A DNA stretch of 64,000 nucleotides from Streptomyces sp. B21-105 (GCF_036898465.1 NZ_JARUMJ010000001.1:7006001-7070000); one strand, 5' to 3'. Shown: positions 41,910-51,308, counted from the first letter of the stretch. The notes: generated by a model from the sequence alone, not told the origin. Translations and numbers: made by a program.

Positions 41910-43547
41910 CTACTGTGCGAGAGCTCCCACAAATGCCTTCGCGTAGTTGAGTGTTCCGGAGACTTTCGGATGAAACGACTTCATCGAAGGTTTCGGTGCC
42001 GTCTTGTCCGCCCTGGAGCGCCCCCTGAGGACGATGCCGTGTATCGTTTCGGGGTCACCGCAGATCGCCTGTCCCGCGAACGCCTCACGGGGGTCGGCGA
42101 ATACGCCATTCACCTGGTTCTGCGTGTTGGCGTCGTCGACGGCTCCCTTCATCTCCTGCGCCACGGTGTCGGCCATGCTGTTGAGCCACGGACCCTCTGC
42201 GAGGCCGATGCCGGGCACGCACTGGCCCGAGTTCTCAAGTAGCCTCGGATATCCCATCAGGACGATCTTTGCGTACGGGGCTTGCTTGTGAAGTGCGACC
42301 AGGGTCTTCACGAGCCGGGGCCGGACCGTGTCATGCGCCCAGGCAGGGGCCCAGTCCTTCAGCGCGGGAGTACTGGTGCCGGTCTCGTCACCGGTGTCGG
42401 GGTTTCGCTCATCGATCGACGCATCCTGGCATTTCTGCGTCACGGCCAGCACGCACTTGGTGATGATGTCGGCGAACGCCATGTCGTTCCCGCCGATTGA
42501 CAGGGCGACAAGGGTGGTGTTCTGGTCCAGGTAGCCCTGTTGGATCTGTGGCAGTTCGCCGGCCTGGGATGTGTTGAGGATGTTGTAGTGGCGGGCGCCG
42601 GAGCAGGCGATGAGGTGGTAGTCCATCCGCGCGCTCCATGAGTCGTCCAACTCGCCGGTGGACAGGGCTTCTCCGGGGAGAACCGCCCGCCGTGTCCACG
42701 CGTACTTGGAGCGGTGGCAGTCGTTCCGCACCTTGTCTCCGTCGACCCTTCCAACATAGTCCGACTCCGGGTAGTAGTCGTCCCCTCCCGGATCCGAGGC
42801 GCCTTCGCCAGAAGCATACGAGTCGCCCATGGCGACAACCACATTGTTGGGCTTGCCGGGGAGGGGCTGGAAGGCGACAGCATCCCAGGCGACGTCCTCG
42901 TCTGCTGTGCCGTCGTCAGTGGCGTTGGTGAGGGTGACGCTGGGCGTGCCGGTGAAGTGGAAGGCGCCGAGACTGACCCAGCGGTTCGCGCGCTGCTCCA
43001 CGATCCGGTGAGGGGAGGTGCTGTCGGAGCCGCCGATCACATACGCCGCCTGCCGGGTGTGGGCTCCGGTATCCGGCAGATGCACCAGCACACGGGCCCA
43101 CTCGATGTTCTTGTCGAGGGTCCAGGTGCCTTTGACGGTCATCAGCCCGGAGTCCCCGCCGAGATGCGCTCTGTCGCGGGTGTGGGTGTACCAGAAGTGT
43201 CCGCCGTGCCCGCCGCCGATCTGGTGCAGGTCTCCCTTGGCCTGGTACGGGCCCAGGCCGGGTCCGGTCGATGACGAGTTGGGGTAGAACGTGAACTGGA
43301 AGTGCCCGGAATCGGTGCCGCTTGGCCCGCATTCGTCGTTGTAGGTGTCGATGTTGTCGGGCACGGATTCCACGATCAGCGCCCCAGCCGGGGCAGCGCC
43401 GCACTTCGGGGTGCCGTACTCCAATCGGTACCCCCGGCCCGGTTCCGCGCGCGACGTGGCGTACTTGATGTTCTCGTGGCCGCAATCGTTGGCGCAGTTC
43501 TGCTTCCATGTCACGTTGGATCCGCGCCACCAGTAGGACGCTGCCGG
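41910..43547 (-). pseudogene. Secreted SGNH hydrolase with golvesin-like domain, 5' truncated
   Basis: ~545 residues open to the junction at ~43548. The first part (residues ~1-110) carries cysteines in NCANDCGHE and DTYNDECGPSG. A golvesin/Xly-like jelly roll follows (EWARVLVHLPDTGAHTRQAA, NRWVSLGAFHF, DEDVAWDAVAF). The SGNH esterase domain has the nucleophile block VVAMGDSYASGEGA, then LSIGGNDMAFADI, and HPK near the C-terminus. No signal peptide remains, and the 5' end abuts the oppositely oriented I36-like fragment, so it is probably not exported. Such modules usually belong to very large secreted proteins in Streptomyces. Confidence 0.75.
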
Positions 43548-43548
43548 C

Positions 43549-43935
43549 TTGAACCTCTACGATAACGCGGCGTGCCAGGAGAACTGGGGGGCGTCGAAGT
43601 TCAAGGCCCATCTTTGGTACAACTCAGCCCAGGGCGGAGCGTTTCGCAACATCGGGTACAGCGTGTACGACTTCGGCGCATTGCGCCCGGGTGACGGGCA
43701 CGCACACCCGTTGAGGTACTGCTACTTTGGGGCGAGTTCGCCCTGGCCGGGCTCTAGTCAGAACATCAAGAACAACGCCGCGTCCGGCGAGAACACACAC
43801 TCCAAGTACATGGCACGGATCTATTACGGCAGCGGCTACAAGAAGCCGTACCAGACCATGGGCGCTTATCAGCAAATTGACAAGTTCACGACCGTCTATA
43901 ACGAAAACGCGTCGTTCGCCTGGATCCAGCCGTAG
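43549..43935 (+). pseudogene. Peptidase-inhibitor I36-like protein, signal peptide missing
   Basis: 128 residues with the beta/gamma-crystallin-like pattern of I36 inhibitors: KAHLWYNSAQGGAFRNIGYS, VYDFGALRPGDGHAHPLRYC, NIKNNAASGEN, ARIYYGSGYK and NENASFAWIQP. The only start is a TTG without a ribosome site, and no signal peptide is present, so the gene was cut at its 5' end at the same junction that truncates the SGNH gene. The next gene follows 21 bases later. Confidence 0.68.
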
Positions 43936-43956
43936 GCCGGATAGAAGGAGACTGCA

Positions 43957-44862
43957 GTGAAAACCCTGGGAAAGTCCCTCAAGGTCGCGCTGCCACTGGC
44001 CGCTGCGGCCGCCGTGTGCACTGTCGCCGTCGTCGGCGCGATGTCGTCTGACAACGGTTCATCTCATCCTCATGAGAGGGCTGCTGAATCGAAGGTGGCC
44101 GCCCCGCCGCCAGCCAGGGCGGCAGTGGGAGACCCGAGTAATCCGGCCACCTGGCGGTTACCCGTCGAGGCATACATGCCGGCACCCTCCGCGCGCCTGA
44201 CCATCACGAACGTGCGCGACGACCTGATGGACGCGTGCATGAGCAAGGCGGGCTTCGATAACTGGACGCCTGCCCCGGACCTGCCCAACATCGACGGTGC
44301 GAGCTTCACGGACGGCCGCTACGGGATTTCCGACGCCGAGCAGGTTACGCAGTGGGGCTATCACCGCGACCCGGCGTTGATGCGGTCCTACAACGACGCG
44401 ATGCTCGACGGGGCGGTCGACGAATCCGGAGCGGACGACGCACAAGTGCGCCAGTGCGTACAAGAGGCCGACGGAAGCGTTACGGCGGTCCAGACCGCCC
44501 CGCTCGTCGAGCAGATCGACATCGAGGGCTACAAGACGTCGCTGACGGATCCCGCGGTCAAAGGCGTGTTCGCCAAATGGTCGGCCTGTATGAAGGGCAA
44601 GGGCTACAGCTACGCCACACCCCCGGACGCGCAGGAAGACCCGAAATTCACCGATCCCGAAAAGATCACTCCTGCAGAGATCGCCACCGCGAAAGCCGAC
44701 CTCTCATGCCGTAACCAGTACCCGGTAGTCAAGACCTGGTTCGACACCGAAGTGAAACTGCAACAGGCCGCGATCGCCAAGAACCAGGGCGCCCTGGACG
44801 ACATCCAAGCCACCAACCAAGCGCAGGCCGCAAAGGCCAACAGTCTCGCCCAGGCCCAGTGA
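43957..44862 (+). CDS. Secreted hypothetical protein
   Basis: 301 residues. A signal peptide or anchor (KSLKVALPLAAAAAVCTVAV, residues ~6-27) is followed by a Ser/Pro/Ala linker and a soluble domain with paired cysteines (DDLMDACMSKAGF, DAQVRQCVQEADG, FAKWSACMKGKGY, KADLSCRNQYP). MSKAGF and MKGKGY suggest an internal duplication. The C-terminus is a Gln/Ala-rich helix. GAAGGAG precedes the GTG start. The family is widespread in Streptomyces next to secreted enzymes, but I know no function. The last stop codon lies exactly at the IS insertion point. Confidence 0.75.
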   Translation: MKTLGKSLKVALPLAAAAAVCTVAVVGAMSSDNGSSHPHERAAESKVAAPPPARAAVGDPSNPATWRLPVEAYMPAPSARLTITNVRDDLMDACMSKAGFDNWTPAPDLPNIDGASFTDGRYGISDAEQVTQWGYHRDPALMRSYNDAMLDGAVDESGADDAQVRQCVQEADGSVTAVQTAPLVEQIDIEGYKTSLTDPAVKGVFAKWSACMKGKGYSYATPPDAQEDPKFTDPEKITPAEIATAKADLSCRNQYPVVKTWFDTEVKLQQAAIAKNQGALDDIQATNQAQAAKANSLAQAQ

Positions 44863-45733
44863 GCTTCTTCAGCGTTGCCGCTCCAGCGTGAGGATGGCCT
44901 TGGCGATTGACGTCATGCGATTGGGGCTGCATCGGGACCTGCGGAAGATCCGCCAGGACTTCAGCCTCGCGACGCCGCGTTCGACGGGTACTCGCGCTGC
45001 GGCCAGTGCCTGATTGAGAGTCCTCTCGGTGGGGGTGAGTTCCTGCAGAGGCCTGCGTTTGATGCCGGTGGTCAGCCACGTGCCGGCGCCCTGGTAGGCA
45101 AGATCGGCCAGGATGGGAACGCCTTGGCGCTCGCAGATCCGGATGATCCGGTGGGTGCGGGCTGCAGTCAGGTCATGGGTGCGGCCCGGCAGGGCGGGCG
45201 AGAGCCACAGCAGCTGGCCGCCGGGGTCGGTGACGACCTGCACGTTCACGCCGTGGCGCCGGTGTTTGTGGGAGTAGTCGGCCCGGCCGTCGCCGACCCG
45301 GTCGCACTCGGCGAGGGTGCCGTCGAGCAGGACGAAGTCGGGGTCGTGCTCGCGCAGCGTCTTCAGCAGACCCGGTGCACGTTCGGCCAGCAGGTCGACG
45401 ACCGTGCTGGTGTAGGCGTGGGCGGTGGACTCGCTGATCCCGAACCCCGCGGCGATCTTCGCGAGGGTGGTGTGTTCGCGCAGGTACACCAGTGCCACCA
45501 TCGCGCGCTGGGACGGACGGAGCTTGCAGCGCCGGTCGCCCTCACGGGTGATGAGCAGCATGGTGACCCACTCCACGAGTGCATGCGGCAGGTCGAGTGC
45601 GGCAGGATGGATGACCAACGAGGCCCCCGAGCAGCGTGATTGAGACGTCAGACATCTCGATCAACAGCCCGGGGGCCTCGCTCGTTGCGCTGCACGGCCC
45701 GTCACCCGATCGGTGGCCAACTCGAAGAAGCTC
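44861..45733. mobile_element. IS5-family (ISL2-like) insertion sequence, complete
   Basis: 873 bp bounded by the 10-bp inverted repeats GAGCTTCTTC and GAAGAAGCTC. Both sides carry the 3-bp direct repeat AGT (44858-44860 and 45734-45736), which fits the ANT target duplication of the ISL2 group. It contains a single full-length transposase gene on the minus strand. A palindrome (AACGAGGCCCCCG with CGGGGGCCTCGCTCGTT) sits near the transposase start. Intact ends and frame indicate recent insertion. Confidence 0.85.
44869..45618 (-). CDS. IS5-family transposase (DDE_4 type)
   Basis: 249-residue transposase with an N-terminal HTH region ([20 protein letters not shown]) and the DDE domain. The first acidic residue is in [13 protein letters not shown], the second in [14 protein letters not shown], and the glutamate in [17 protein letters not shown]. 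Motifs [13 protein letters not shown] and [13 protein letters not shown] are typical of this group. It fills the element at 44861-45733; all catalytic residues are present, so it is probably active. Confidence 0.9.
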   Translation of the reverse strand: MVIHPAALDLPHALVEWVTMLLITREGDRRCKLRPSQRAMVALVYLREHTTLAKIAAGFGISESTAHAYTSTVVDLLAERAPGLLKTLREHDPDFVLLDGTLAECDRVGDGRADYSHKHRRHGVNVQVVTDPGGQLLWLSPALPGRTHDLTAARTHRIIRICERQGVPILADLAYQGAGTWLTTGIKRRPLQELTPTERTLNQALAAARVPVERGVARLKSWRIFRRSRCSPNRMTSIAKAILTLERQR

Positions 45734-45751
45734 AGTGAACCTCTTTCATCC

Positions 45752-46150
45752 TGAATACGTGCAGGTCATCAGGGTGTGGACGGCTTGGACGATGGTGCCA
45801 ATGCGGCGGGTGGAGCATCTGGCGCGTCGGAGGAGTCGACAGGTCTTCAGCTGTGCGAAGGTGCGTTCTCCGGGAGCCCGCAGTCGGGCGTGATCACGGC
45901 TGAACTGCTGGTAGTGCTCAGGTTGTTCGCGGTGGTGGTAGTAGGGGTGCGGACGGTGGCGCCGGCGCCCTGATAGGCCCGGTCCGCGAGCACGAGGATC
46001 TCCCGGGTCAGGCACGCCTGGACGATGCCGTGGGCTCGCGCGGCGGTCCGATCGTGGGTGCGCCCCGGTGTCGCGCGGGAGAACCAGAGCGGGGCCGTCC
46101 GGCCTGCGATGACCTGGACGTTCATGCCGTGCTGCTTGTGTTTTGGGAGT
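45752..46150 (-). pseudogene. Second IS5-family transposase remnant
   Basis: Two frames together give a DDE_4-type C-terminal half. HKQHGMNVQVIAGRTAPLWF, TPGRTHDRTAARAHGIVQAC and LVLADRAYQGAGATV lie in one frame. After a shift at ~45940, SRDHARLRAPGERTFAQLKT and CRLLRRARCSTRRI follow in another. It is about 50% similar to the intact neighbour, so it belongs to a different element. The N-terminal half is missing. Confidence 0.78.
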
Positions 46151-46538
46151 AGTACGGCTCGTCGACCTTGACGCGGTCGATGGGGTTGCTTTCCACTCGG
46201 TGGACTTGGTGGAATCCGGCGGCACACCTGGTCAAGGGGTCCGCATCGAGTGCACTGCGTCCGATGCACCGTCACCCTCTGTACGCACATCGCCGTGGAT
46301 CGGGCGGGAGTGGCGGCCACTCCGAAGCGCGCCGGTGGAGCGTGCGTTGGGTGGGAGTGCATGGCATCGTCGGCGGGCGCACCGGTGCGCCCGATGCACC
46401 GCACCGAGCGCACCGGATGCCGGGATGTTCCGCACTCCCCCACCGGGTGAAGCGCACCGAGTGGACCGCCCGATCCGCACCACCGTGGTCTCCGCTCCCC
46501 TCCGTGCACGGGCGCGCGGCGGAGTTCACGATGTCCAC
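46151..46538. other. 390-bp noncoding block rich in GCACCG motifs and palindromes
   Basis: No supported gene. It contains the perfect 18-bp palindrome GGGCGCACCGGTGCGCCC (46375-46392), two GATGCACCG copies (46263-46271 and 46392-46400) and many GCGCACCG or CGCACCGA variants between 46250 and 46470. Such clustering could be a protein-binding region of a former plasmid or integrative element, but no replication gene is recognisable beside it. Confidence 0.4.
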
Positions 46539-47455
46539 TCATCCCCGGCGACGGCCCCGCGCGGTGCGCCACGGGTTCGGCCAGCCGCCGGGGTACTGCC
46601 GTGTCCGGGAGCGGCGCCGGGCGGGTGGCGGCACCAGCGACGGGGATAGCGCCATACGCAGCCGGGCCGCGTCGGCGAGCTGCTGCAGGCGCTCGCGCTG
46701 CTCCGGCGAAAGGTGCGGCGGGGTCGAGGGCCTCCGTGCTTGAGGGTCGGTCCCTGGCACCCTCGCCCGCTCCCGGGTGACTTCGGGGGTGGGCGGCCGG
46801 TCGCGTTCCGGCGCCTGGCACGGTGACTTCGTCGTCCGTCCCCCTGTGCGGGCCGCAGGGGGCTTCACGGCCGGAGGCCCTGGCCCTGGCCTTGGCCAGG
46901 ATCGGGCTGCTGGCGCTGCTGCTCGTGCTCCTGGCGGTGCTGGTCGACCGGACTGGCCGGGTCGGCGGCCGGGGCCTTTCGGTCCTCCATGGCGCGGCGG
47001 CGGGTGTCGGCGGCGCGGGTGAGGGCCGCGAGCCGGTCCAGGTTCTTTGGTGTGCGCAGCCACGTCGCCGGGTCGGTCGTGCGGCCCTCCAGGTACTCCT
47101 CGGGCATCGCGGCCTGCTGGTGGGCCTGGACGGCGGCGGCCCGCTGCGCCGGGGTCAGGGCGGCGTCCCGGCCCGGGTGGTCGACGGCGTGCTGCCGGTC
47201 GGATGCCTGGTCGTGGTGCTGGTCGTCGGGGTGCGCGGCGGCTGACGTCGTCGCGGCCGGAGCGTCGTCCCGTCCGGCGGTCGCAGTGCGGGCGGCGCGG
47301 ATCGCGTTGCGTACGGCGAGGCTTGCGACCCGGGCCCGCTCGTAGCAGCTCGACTCCCGCGGCGGCTTGCCGTCGGTGCCGGCGATCCACCAGGGCTCGG
47401 GCTCGGCGAAGTCGGCGGTGTAGTGGTACACCGCCTTCGTCGAGTACCCAGTCAT
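46539..47455 (-). pseudogene. Hypothetical mobile-element-type protein, probably frameshifted
   Basis: A frame from ATG 47455 begins MTGYSTKAVYHYTADFAEPE and contains ALTPAQRAAAVQAHQQAAMP and WLRTPKNLDRLAALTRAADT. It ends in a Gln/Gly-rich tail at 46865. Sequence with protein-like composition continues in other frames to 46539 (SPEQRERLQQLADAARLRMA). Together they look like one long, disordered Arg/Pro-rich tail of a plasmid-type protein. The N-terminal YHYTADFAEPEPWW resembles small antitoxin-like (HicB-type) domains. Its 5' end abuts the hydrolase 3' half, so it marks the right border of the 8.4-kb insert. Not recognised with confidence. Confidence 0.4.
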
Positions 47456-47866
47456 CGGCAGGGCCGTGCTGCGCCACTGGCCTGCGTTCAGTCGCTTCCT
47501 GCTGCGGCACCAGGTCGCCGACCCGTCGGTCTGGCAAGCCGGCGAGCTTGCGGAGTTCAGCGCCGCGGCCCAGGCCGGCGCGCATGCCGGGCAGGCCATG
47601 TTCTGGCAGTACGTGGTCCGAGAGATCCCCGCGCTGCTGCGCGGCACATGGCGCGGGCAGCGGCTGACCGTCCCGACCCTGCTGCTGGGCGGCGAGCGGG
47701 ACAACGTGATCCCGCTATCCATGCTGGCCGGAGGCGAGAGCCACGCAGACGACCTCACCGTACGGATCGTGCCGGGCGTCGGCCACTTCCTGCCTCAGGA
47801 GAGTCCTCAAGTGGTCGCTAAACCCCCGCACTCACCGACCAAGATCAGTCGCAGGTCGGCCCATTA
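47441..47866 (+). pseudogene. Alpha/beta hydrolase, 3' half of the split gene
   Basis: Reads VIGRAVLRHWPAFSRFLLRH, then MFWQYVVREIPALLRGTWRG, VPTLLLGGERDNVIPLSMLA and VPGVGHFLPQESPQVV. These are the cap-end, acid (GERD) and histidine (GVGHFLPQE) regions of epoxide-hydrolase-like enzymes, exactly the parts missing from the fragment at 38522-39079. The last ~20 residues (KPPHSPTKISRRSAH) do not fit the family, so the true end is also altered. The next gene starts 11 bases after its stop. Confidence 0.82.
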
Positions 47867-47877
47867 GGGTCGGTGGC

Positions 47878-48537
47878 ATGACGACATCCCTTGCTAGCAG
47901 TGCCTTCGACTCGCTCCGCCTCGACGCCGTGCCCGATCAGGACGCGTTGCGCCGGGTCTACGAGCTGCCCAAGGACACGGCCGTACGCAAGCAGATGACC
48001 GAACTCACCGAGCAGGCCCGGCGGTTGATCGGCTGCTCTTCGCTGGTCCTGGTCGCGAGCGCGGACGCCGAGGGTAACTGTGACGTTTCCCCGCGCGGCG
48101 GCCCCGCCGGGTTCGTCTCCGTCCTGGACGCGCGGACGGTGGCGATACCGGACGCGACCGGCAACAAGCGTCTGGATACCCTGCAGAACGTCATCGCCAC
48201 CGGACGGGCCGGGCTGCTGTTCGTCATCCCAGGGCGGATAACGACGCTCAGGGTGAACGGCCGGGCCTGCGTCTCCACCCGCCCGGAGCTGCTGTCGCAG
48301 CTGACCGCCGTGGGCAAGCCGCCGGCCAGTGCGCTGGTGCTGGGGATCGAGGAGGTCTACCCGCACTGCCCCAAGTCGCTCCTGCGCAGCGGAGCCTGGA
48401 AGCCGGAGCAGTGGCTGTCGGCGGACGCCCAGCCGACCTCTGCTGAGGTGACGCTGGCCCAGCTGCGGATGCCGGAGCTGACGATCGCTGACATCGAGCA
48501 GGCGGAAGCGGACTCGCTGAAGTACCGGTACGAGTAA
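47878..48537 (+). CDS. Pyridoxamine 5'-phosphate oxidase-family flavoprotein
   Basis: 219-residue split-barrel protein of the FMN-dependent PPOX type (MSMEG_1061-like group). LIGCSSLVLVASADAEGNCDVSPRGGPAGF (given here as the span at residues ~52-81) forms the first strands and the conserved SPRG. NKRLDTLQNVIATGRAGLLF is the FMN-contacting helix region. VNGRACVSTRPELL and PKSLLRSGAWKPEQW close the barrel. Members reduce or bind flavin or F420-type substrates; the actual reaction is unknown. It appears intact and lies directly behind the split hydrolase, probably its old operon partner. Confidence 0.88.
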   Translation: MTTSLASSAFDSLRLDAVPDQDALRRVYELPKDTAVRKQMTELTEQARRLIGCSSLVLVASADAEGNCDVSPRGGPAGFVSVLDARTVAIPDATGNKRLDTLQNVIATGRAGLLFVIPGRITTLRVNGRACVSTRPELLSQLTAVGKPPASALVLGIEEVYPHCPKSLLRSGAWKPEQWLSADAQPTSAEVTLAQLRMPELTIADIEQAEADSLKYRYE

Positions 48538-49044
48538 CGAGCCGACCTGCGCTAACTGAACCACCAGCTCGTCGAATCCCCGGACCAGCACGCCCCCAAG
48601 ACCAATCGCGGGACGGCCCCGGAATACGGGCGGTCGTGCCTGGCAACTCGTAGAGGTTGAGATTCCAAACGCTTCACCCGCACGGATGAACCTCGCCCCG
48701 GCCCACAGCCGAGACACGTGATCTCCGTGTCTTCTACGCCGAGATCACAGCGCGGCCCCTCCCGACGAGACACCACGGAAGGCAGACACGCCCAACGCCG
48801 CGATAATCCAGTGATCCCCGGTTTCGCTAACCGGGGATCCGGTGCTATAAGGCGTCGCCGATGTTTGCGACCGCCGGTCGCAAGGACGGCCGCCACATCG
48901 GCGTGGCGCCCTTGGATAGGCCGCCGAAGCCGTTGCGGTTCCCGGTCGTCCCGGGGGCAACTGCCACGTGGGCCGGGTCGGACTTCTCGCGGTCGGTGCC
49001 GAAGTTGCGATCTTCGGTCGCCCCAAGGACGACCGTCGCCACCG
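48538..49044. other. 500-bp stretch with a hairpin and no supported gene
   Basis: Contains the perfect 11-bp inverted repeat GATCCCCGGTT/AACCGGGGATC (48813-48823, 48829-48839), a possible terminator. A minus-strand frame at 48845-49042 reads ATEDRNFGTDREKSDPAHVA and TPMWRPSLRPAVANIGDA. It is protein-like but unassigned and may be a fragment cut by the RHS segment. Nothing else is seen. Confidence 0.4.
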
Positions 49045-50838
49045 TGATATCCGGTCGACCGCACGTACACCCGTGACGGCGACGGCACCGTGGTGATGTC
49101 CGACGCGGTCACCGAGTCCGTGCAGGGCCAGACGACCAGCCACGCCGGCTGGTCGGACCAGAGCTGCCGGTACGACGCCGCCGGCCGCCTCACCCAGGTC
49201 GACGACACGGTGGAGACGGTCTGCACCCGGCGCACCTACGGCTTCGACAAGCATGCCAACCGCACGTCTCTGACCACGTCCGCCGCGGCCCCCGGTCTGG
49301 ACTGCCCCACCTCCGGAGGAACCAGCAAGACCTCGACGTTCGACAGTGCCGACCGCATCACCGACTCGGGTTACGTGTACGACGCCTTCGGCCGCACCAG
49401 CGCCCTGGCGGGCGGCGTGAGCGTCGGCTACTACACCAACGATCTCGCCTACCAGCAGACCAGCGGCACCAAGCGGCAGACCTGGACCTTCGACGCGGCA
49501 CTGCGCTTCCGCGCGTGGACGGTGGAGACCAACAGCGGCGGCACATGGTCGCCCACCGAGAACAAGCTCAACCACTACGACGGCGACAACGACAATCCGC
49601 GGTGGATCGTCGAGAACACCGCCACCGGTGCCCTGACCCGCAACGTGGGCTCCCTGTCCGGGAACCTCGGCGCGGTCACCAGCGCCACCGGTGACACCGT
49701 GCTCCAGTTCACCGACATCCACGGCGACGTGGCGCTCCAGCTCCCGCTCAACGCGGGCGAGGCGCCGGTCGTCCTGGACACCGACGAGTACGGCAACCCG
49801 CGCGACCGTCAGCAGGCCGTGCGCTACGGCTGGCTGGGCGGAAAGCAGCGCTCCAGCGAGACAGTGGCCGGCTACACCCTCATGGGCGTACGCCAGTACA
49901 ACCCCGCCACCGGCCGCTTCCTGTCGGTCGACCCCCAGCACGGGGGCAACGCCAACGCCTACGAGTACTGCTCGGCCGACCCAGTCAACTGCTTCGACCT
50001 CGACGGCAAATGGGGCTGGAAGAAGATCTTCAAGAGGGCCAAACGCTGGGCCTGGCACAACAAGTGGGACATCGCGCTCACCGCGGCGGGCTTCATCCCC
50101 GGCCTCGGTACCGCCGCGTGGGGCTACCGCGCCTACCGCGGCTACCGTGCCCTGCGAGCGGCCCGCACCATCGCCCGCAGTTGCCGCCGGAACTCCTTCC
50201 TGCCCGAGACGCCGGTCGTCATGGCCGACGGCAGCACCAAGCCGATCAGCCAGGTCGAGGTCGGAGACCTGGTCCAGGCGGTGGACGAGATCACCGGTGA
50301 GACCTCGATCTCCCCGGTCGCAGACGTGATCACCGGTCACGGCACCAAGGACCTCGTCACCTTGTCCGTGGACGCGGACGGCGACGGCACGTCGAAGAAG
50401 ATCACCGCGACCGCCAACCACCCGTTCTTCGTCCAGGGCTGCGGATGGGTCGACGCGGTCCAGCTGAACCCGGGCTCACGCCTGTCGAACCCCAGCGGGA
50501 CCGCACCGAAGGTCACGGCCACCAGCCGCACGCAGGCGGTCCGCACCGTCTTCAACCTGACCGTCGCCGGCACCCACACCTATTACGTGGTGGCTGACGG
50601 ACAGTCCGCGCTCGTCCACAACTGCGCCCGGTACATCCCCAAGAAGCGCAACGTACTGAACTGGTGGCATCCCACCCGATTCAGCAGCAAGGGTGCTGCG
50701 ATCCGCCACGCCAAGCAGGTAGCGCGAACCGGAGGCCGCTGCCGATACCGGGGCCCCTGCGGCTCCGGCAACCACGTGCATGTCGACTTCATCAACCGAT
50801 TCGGACGGATCTTCCGCACGAATCGCTACCGCTGGTGA
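49045..50838 (+). CDS. RHS-repeat protein tip: core, Hint domain and C-terminal toxin
   Basis: ~597 residues open from a TGA at ~49038; the long 5' part of the RHS shell is missing. RHS/YD repeats (SCRYDAAGRLTQVDDTVETV, YVYDAFGRTSALAGG) lead to the RHS core end (GVRQYNPATGRFLSVDPQHG). A short basic hydrophobic link follows. Then comes a Hint domain from NSFLPETPVVMADGSTKPIS through the TANHPFFVQGCGW block to VHNC, the self-cleavage end. The last ~70 residues (ARYIPKKRNVLNWWHPTRFS, CRYRGPCGSGNHVHVDFINR, IFRTNRYRW) are the presumed toxin. It is basic, has an NHVHVD motif, and I cannot assign it. It may be an orphan tip used for recombination or an inactive fragment. Confidence 0.82.
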
Positions 50839-50854
50839 ACCCCTCGGCCATGAA

Positions 50855-50871
50855 GCGAAAGGAGTGACATG
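50855..50871 (+). promoter_or_regulatory. Strong ribosome-binding site without a matching gene
   Basis: GCGAAAGGAGTGACATG lies 17 bases after the RHS toxin stop, where an immunity gene would be expected to start. The frame from ATG 50869 runs straight into the terminator hairpin and is antisense to the next gene, so the original downstream gene appears to have been lost or replaced. Confidence 0.4.
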
Positions 50872-50875
50872 AAGC

Positions 50876-50907
50876 TCGGGGCGGTCAGCACCTGCCGACC
50901 GCCCCGA
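50876..50907. terminator. Hairpin terminator between convergent genes
   Basis: 11-bp arms TCGGGGCGGTC and GACCGCCCCGA (50876-50886, 50897-50907) with a 10-base loop, between the RHS tip and the minus-strand gene. Confidence 0.75.
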
Positions 50908-50927
50908 CTCATGCCGTCCCTATGGCC

Positions 50928-51308
50928 TCAGCAGAATTCCTCGACGTACAGCAGGACACGGCCGTCCTCGGAGCGAAAGTCGAACGCCTGGTACCTCCCC
51001 GACCCGGATGCGTTCAGCTCGTCCTTGATCAGGGTCCATGCCTCCTCGCGTCCGTCGGCCGGCACGGGCCGCAGCACCTCTCCGGCGCCCTCCCCGACGA
51101 TCATCTCGTCCGCGCTGCTCACCAGTCGCCTGATCAGCCGAGCGTCCAGCGGGCCCCTGCTCTTCCGCCACAGACAGCCCTGCTGGTCGACGAGTTCGCC
51201 CGCGCTCGCGGGGGAGAACTGACCGGTGGCCGGTTCAGACCCCTCCCCGGGCTCCAAGGAGGCCATCACCTCGGCGAAACTCTTGTCGGACGTTCGCTTT
51301 TTCGGCAT
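50928..51308 (-). CDS. Hypothetical protein, candidate immunity protein
   Basis: 126-residue soluble, acidic protein. A disordered start (MPKKRTSDKSFAEVMASLEP) precedes a domain with GCLWRKSRGPLDARLIRRLV, ADGREEAWTLIKDELNASGS and the ending RVLLYVEEFC. I do not recognise the family. Size, acidity and position right behind the toxin tip would suit an immunity protein, but it is on the opposite strand, whereas RHS immunity genes normally follow on the same strand. It may simply be an unrelated accessory gene. Confidence 0.6.
   Translation of the reverse strand: MPKKRTSDKSFAEVMASLEPGEGSEPATGQFSPASAGELVDQQGCLWRKSRGPLDARLIRRLVSSADEMIVGEGAGEVLRPVPADGREEAWTLIKDELNASGSGRYQAFDFRSEDGRVLLYVEEFC

Noticed and set aside
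46151..46538. CRISPR array or plasmid origin
   Set aside because: The repeats are short, irregular and not separated by uniform spacers. No Rep or Cas gene is adjacent, so only a note on motif clustering is kept.
50869..51222. 117-codon plus-strand immunity gene behind the RHS tip
   Set aside because: Good ribosome site, but the frame runs through a terminator hairpin and is antisense to a better-supported gene; its Ser/Arg-rich composition is typical of shadows.
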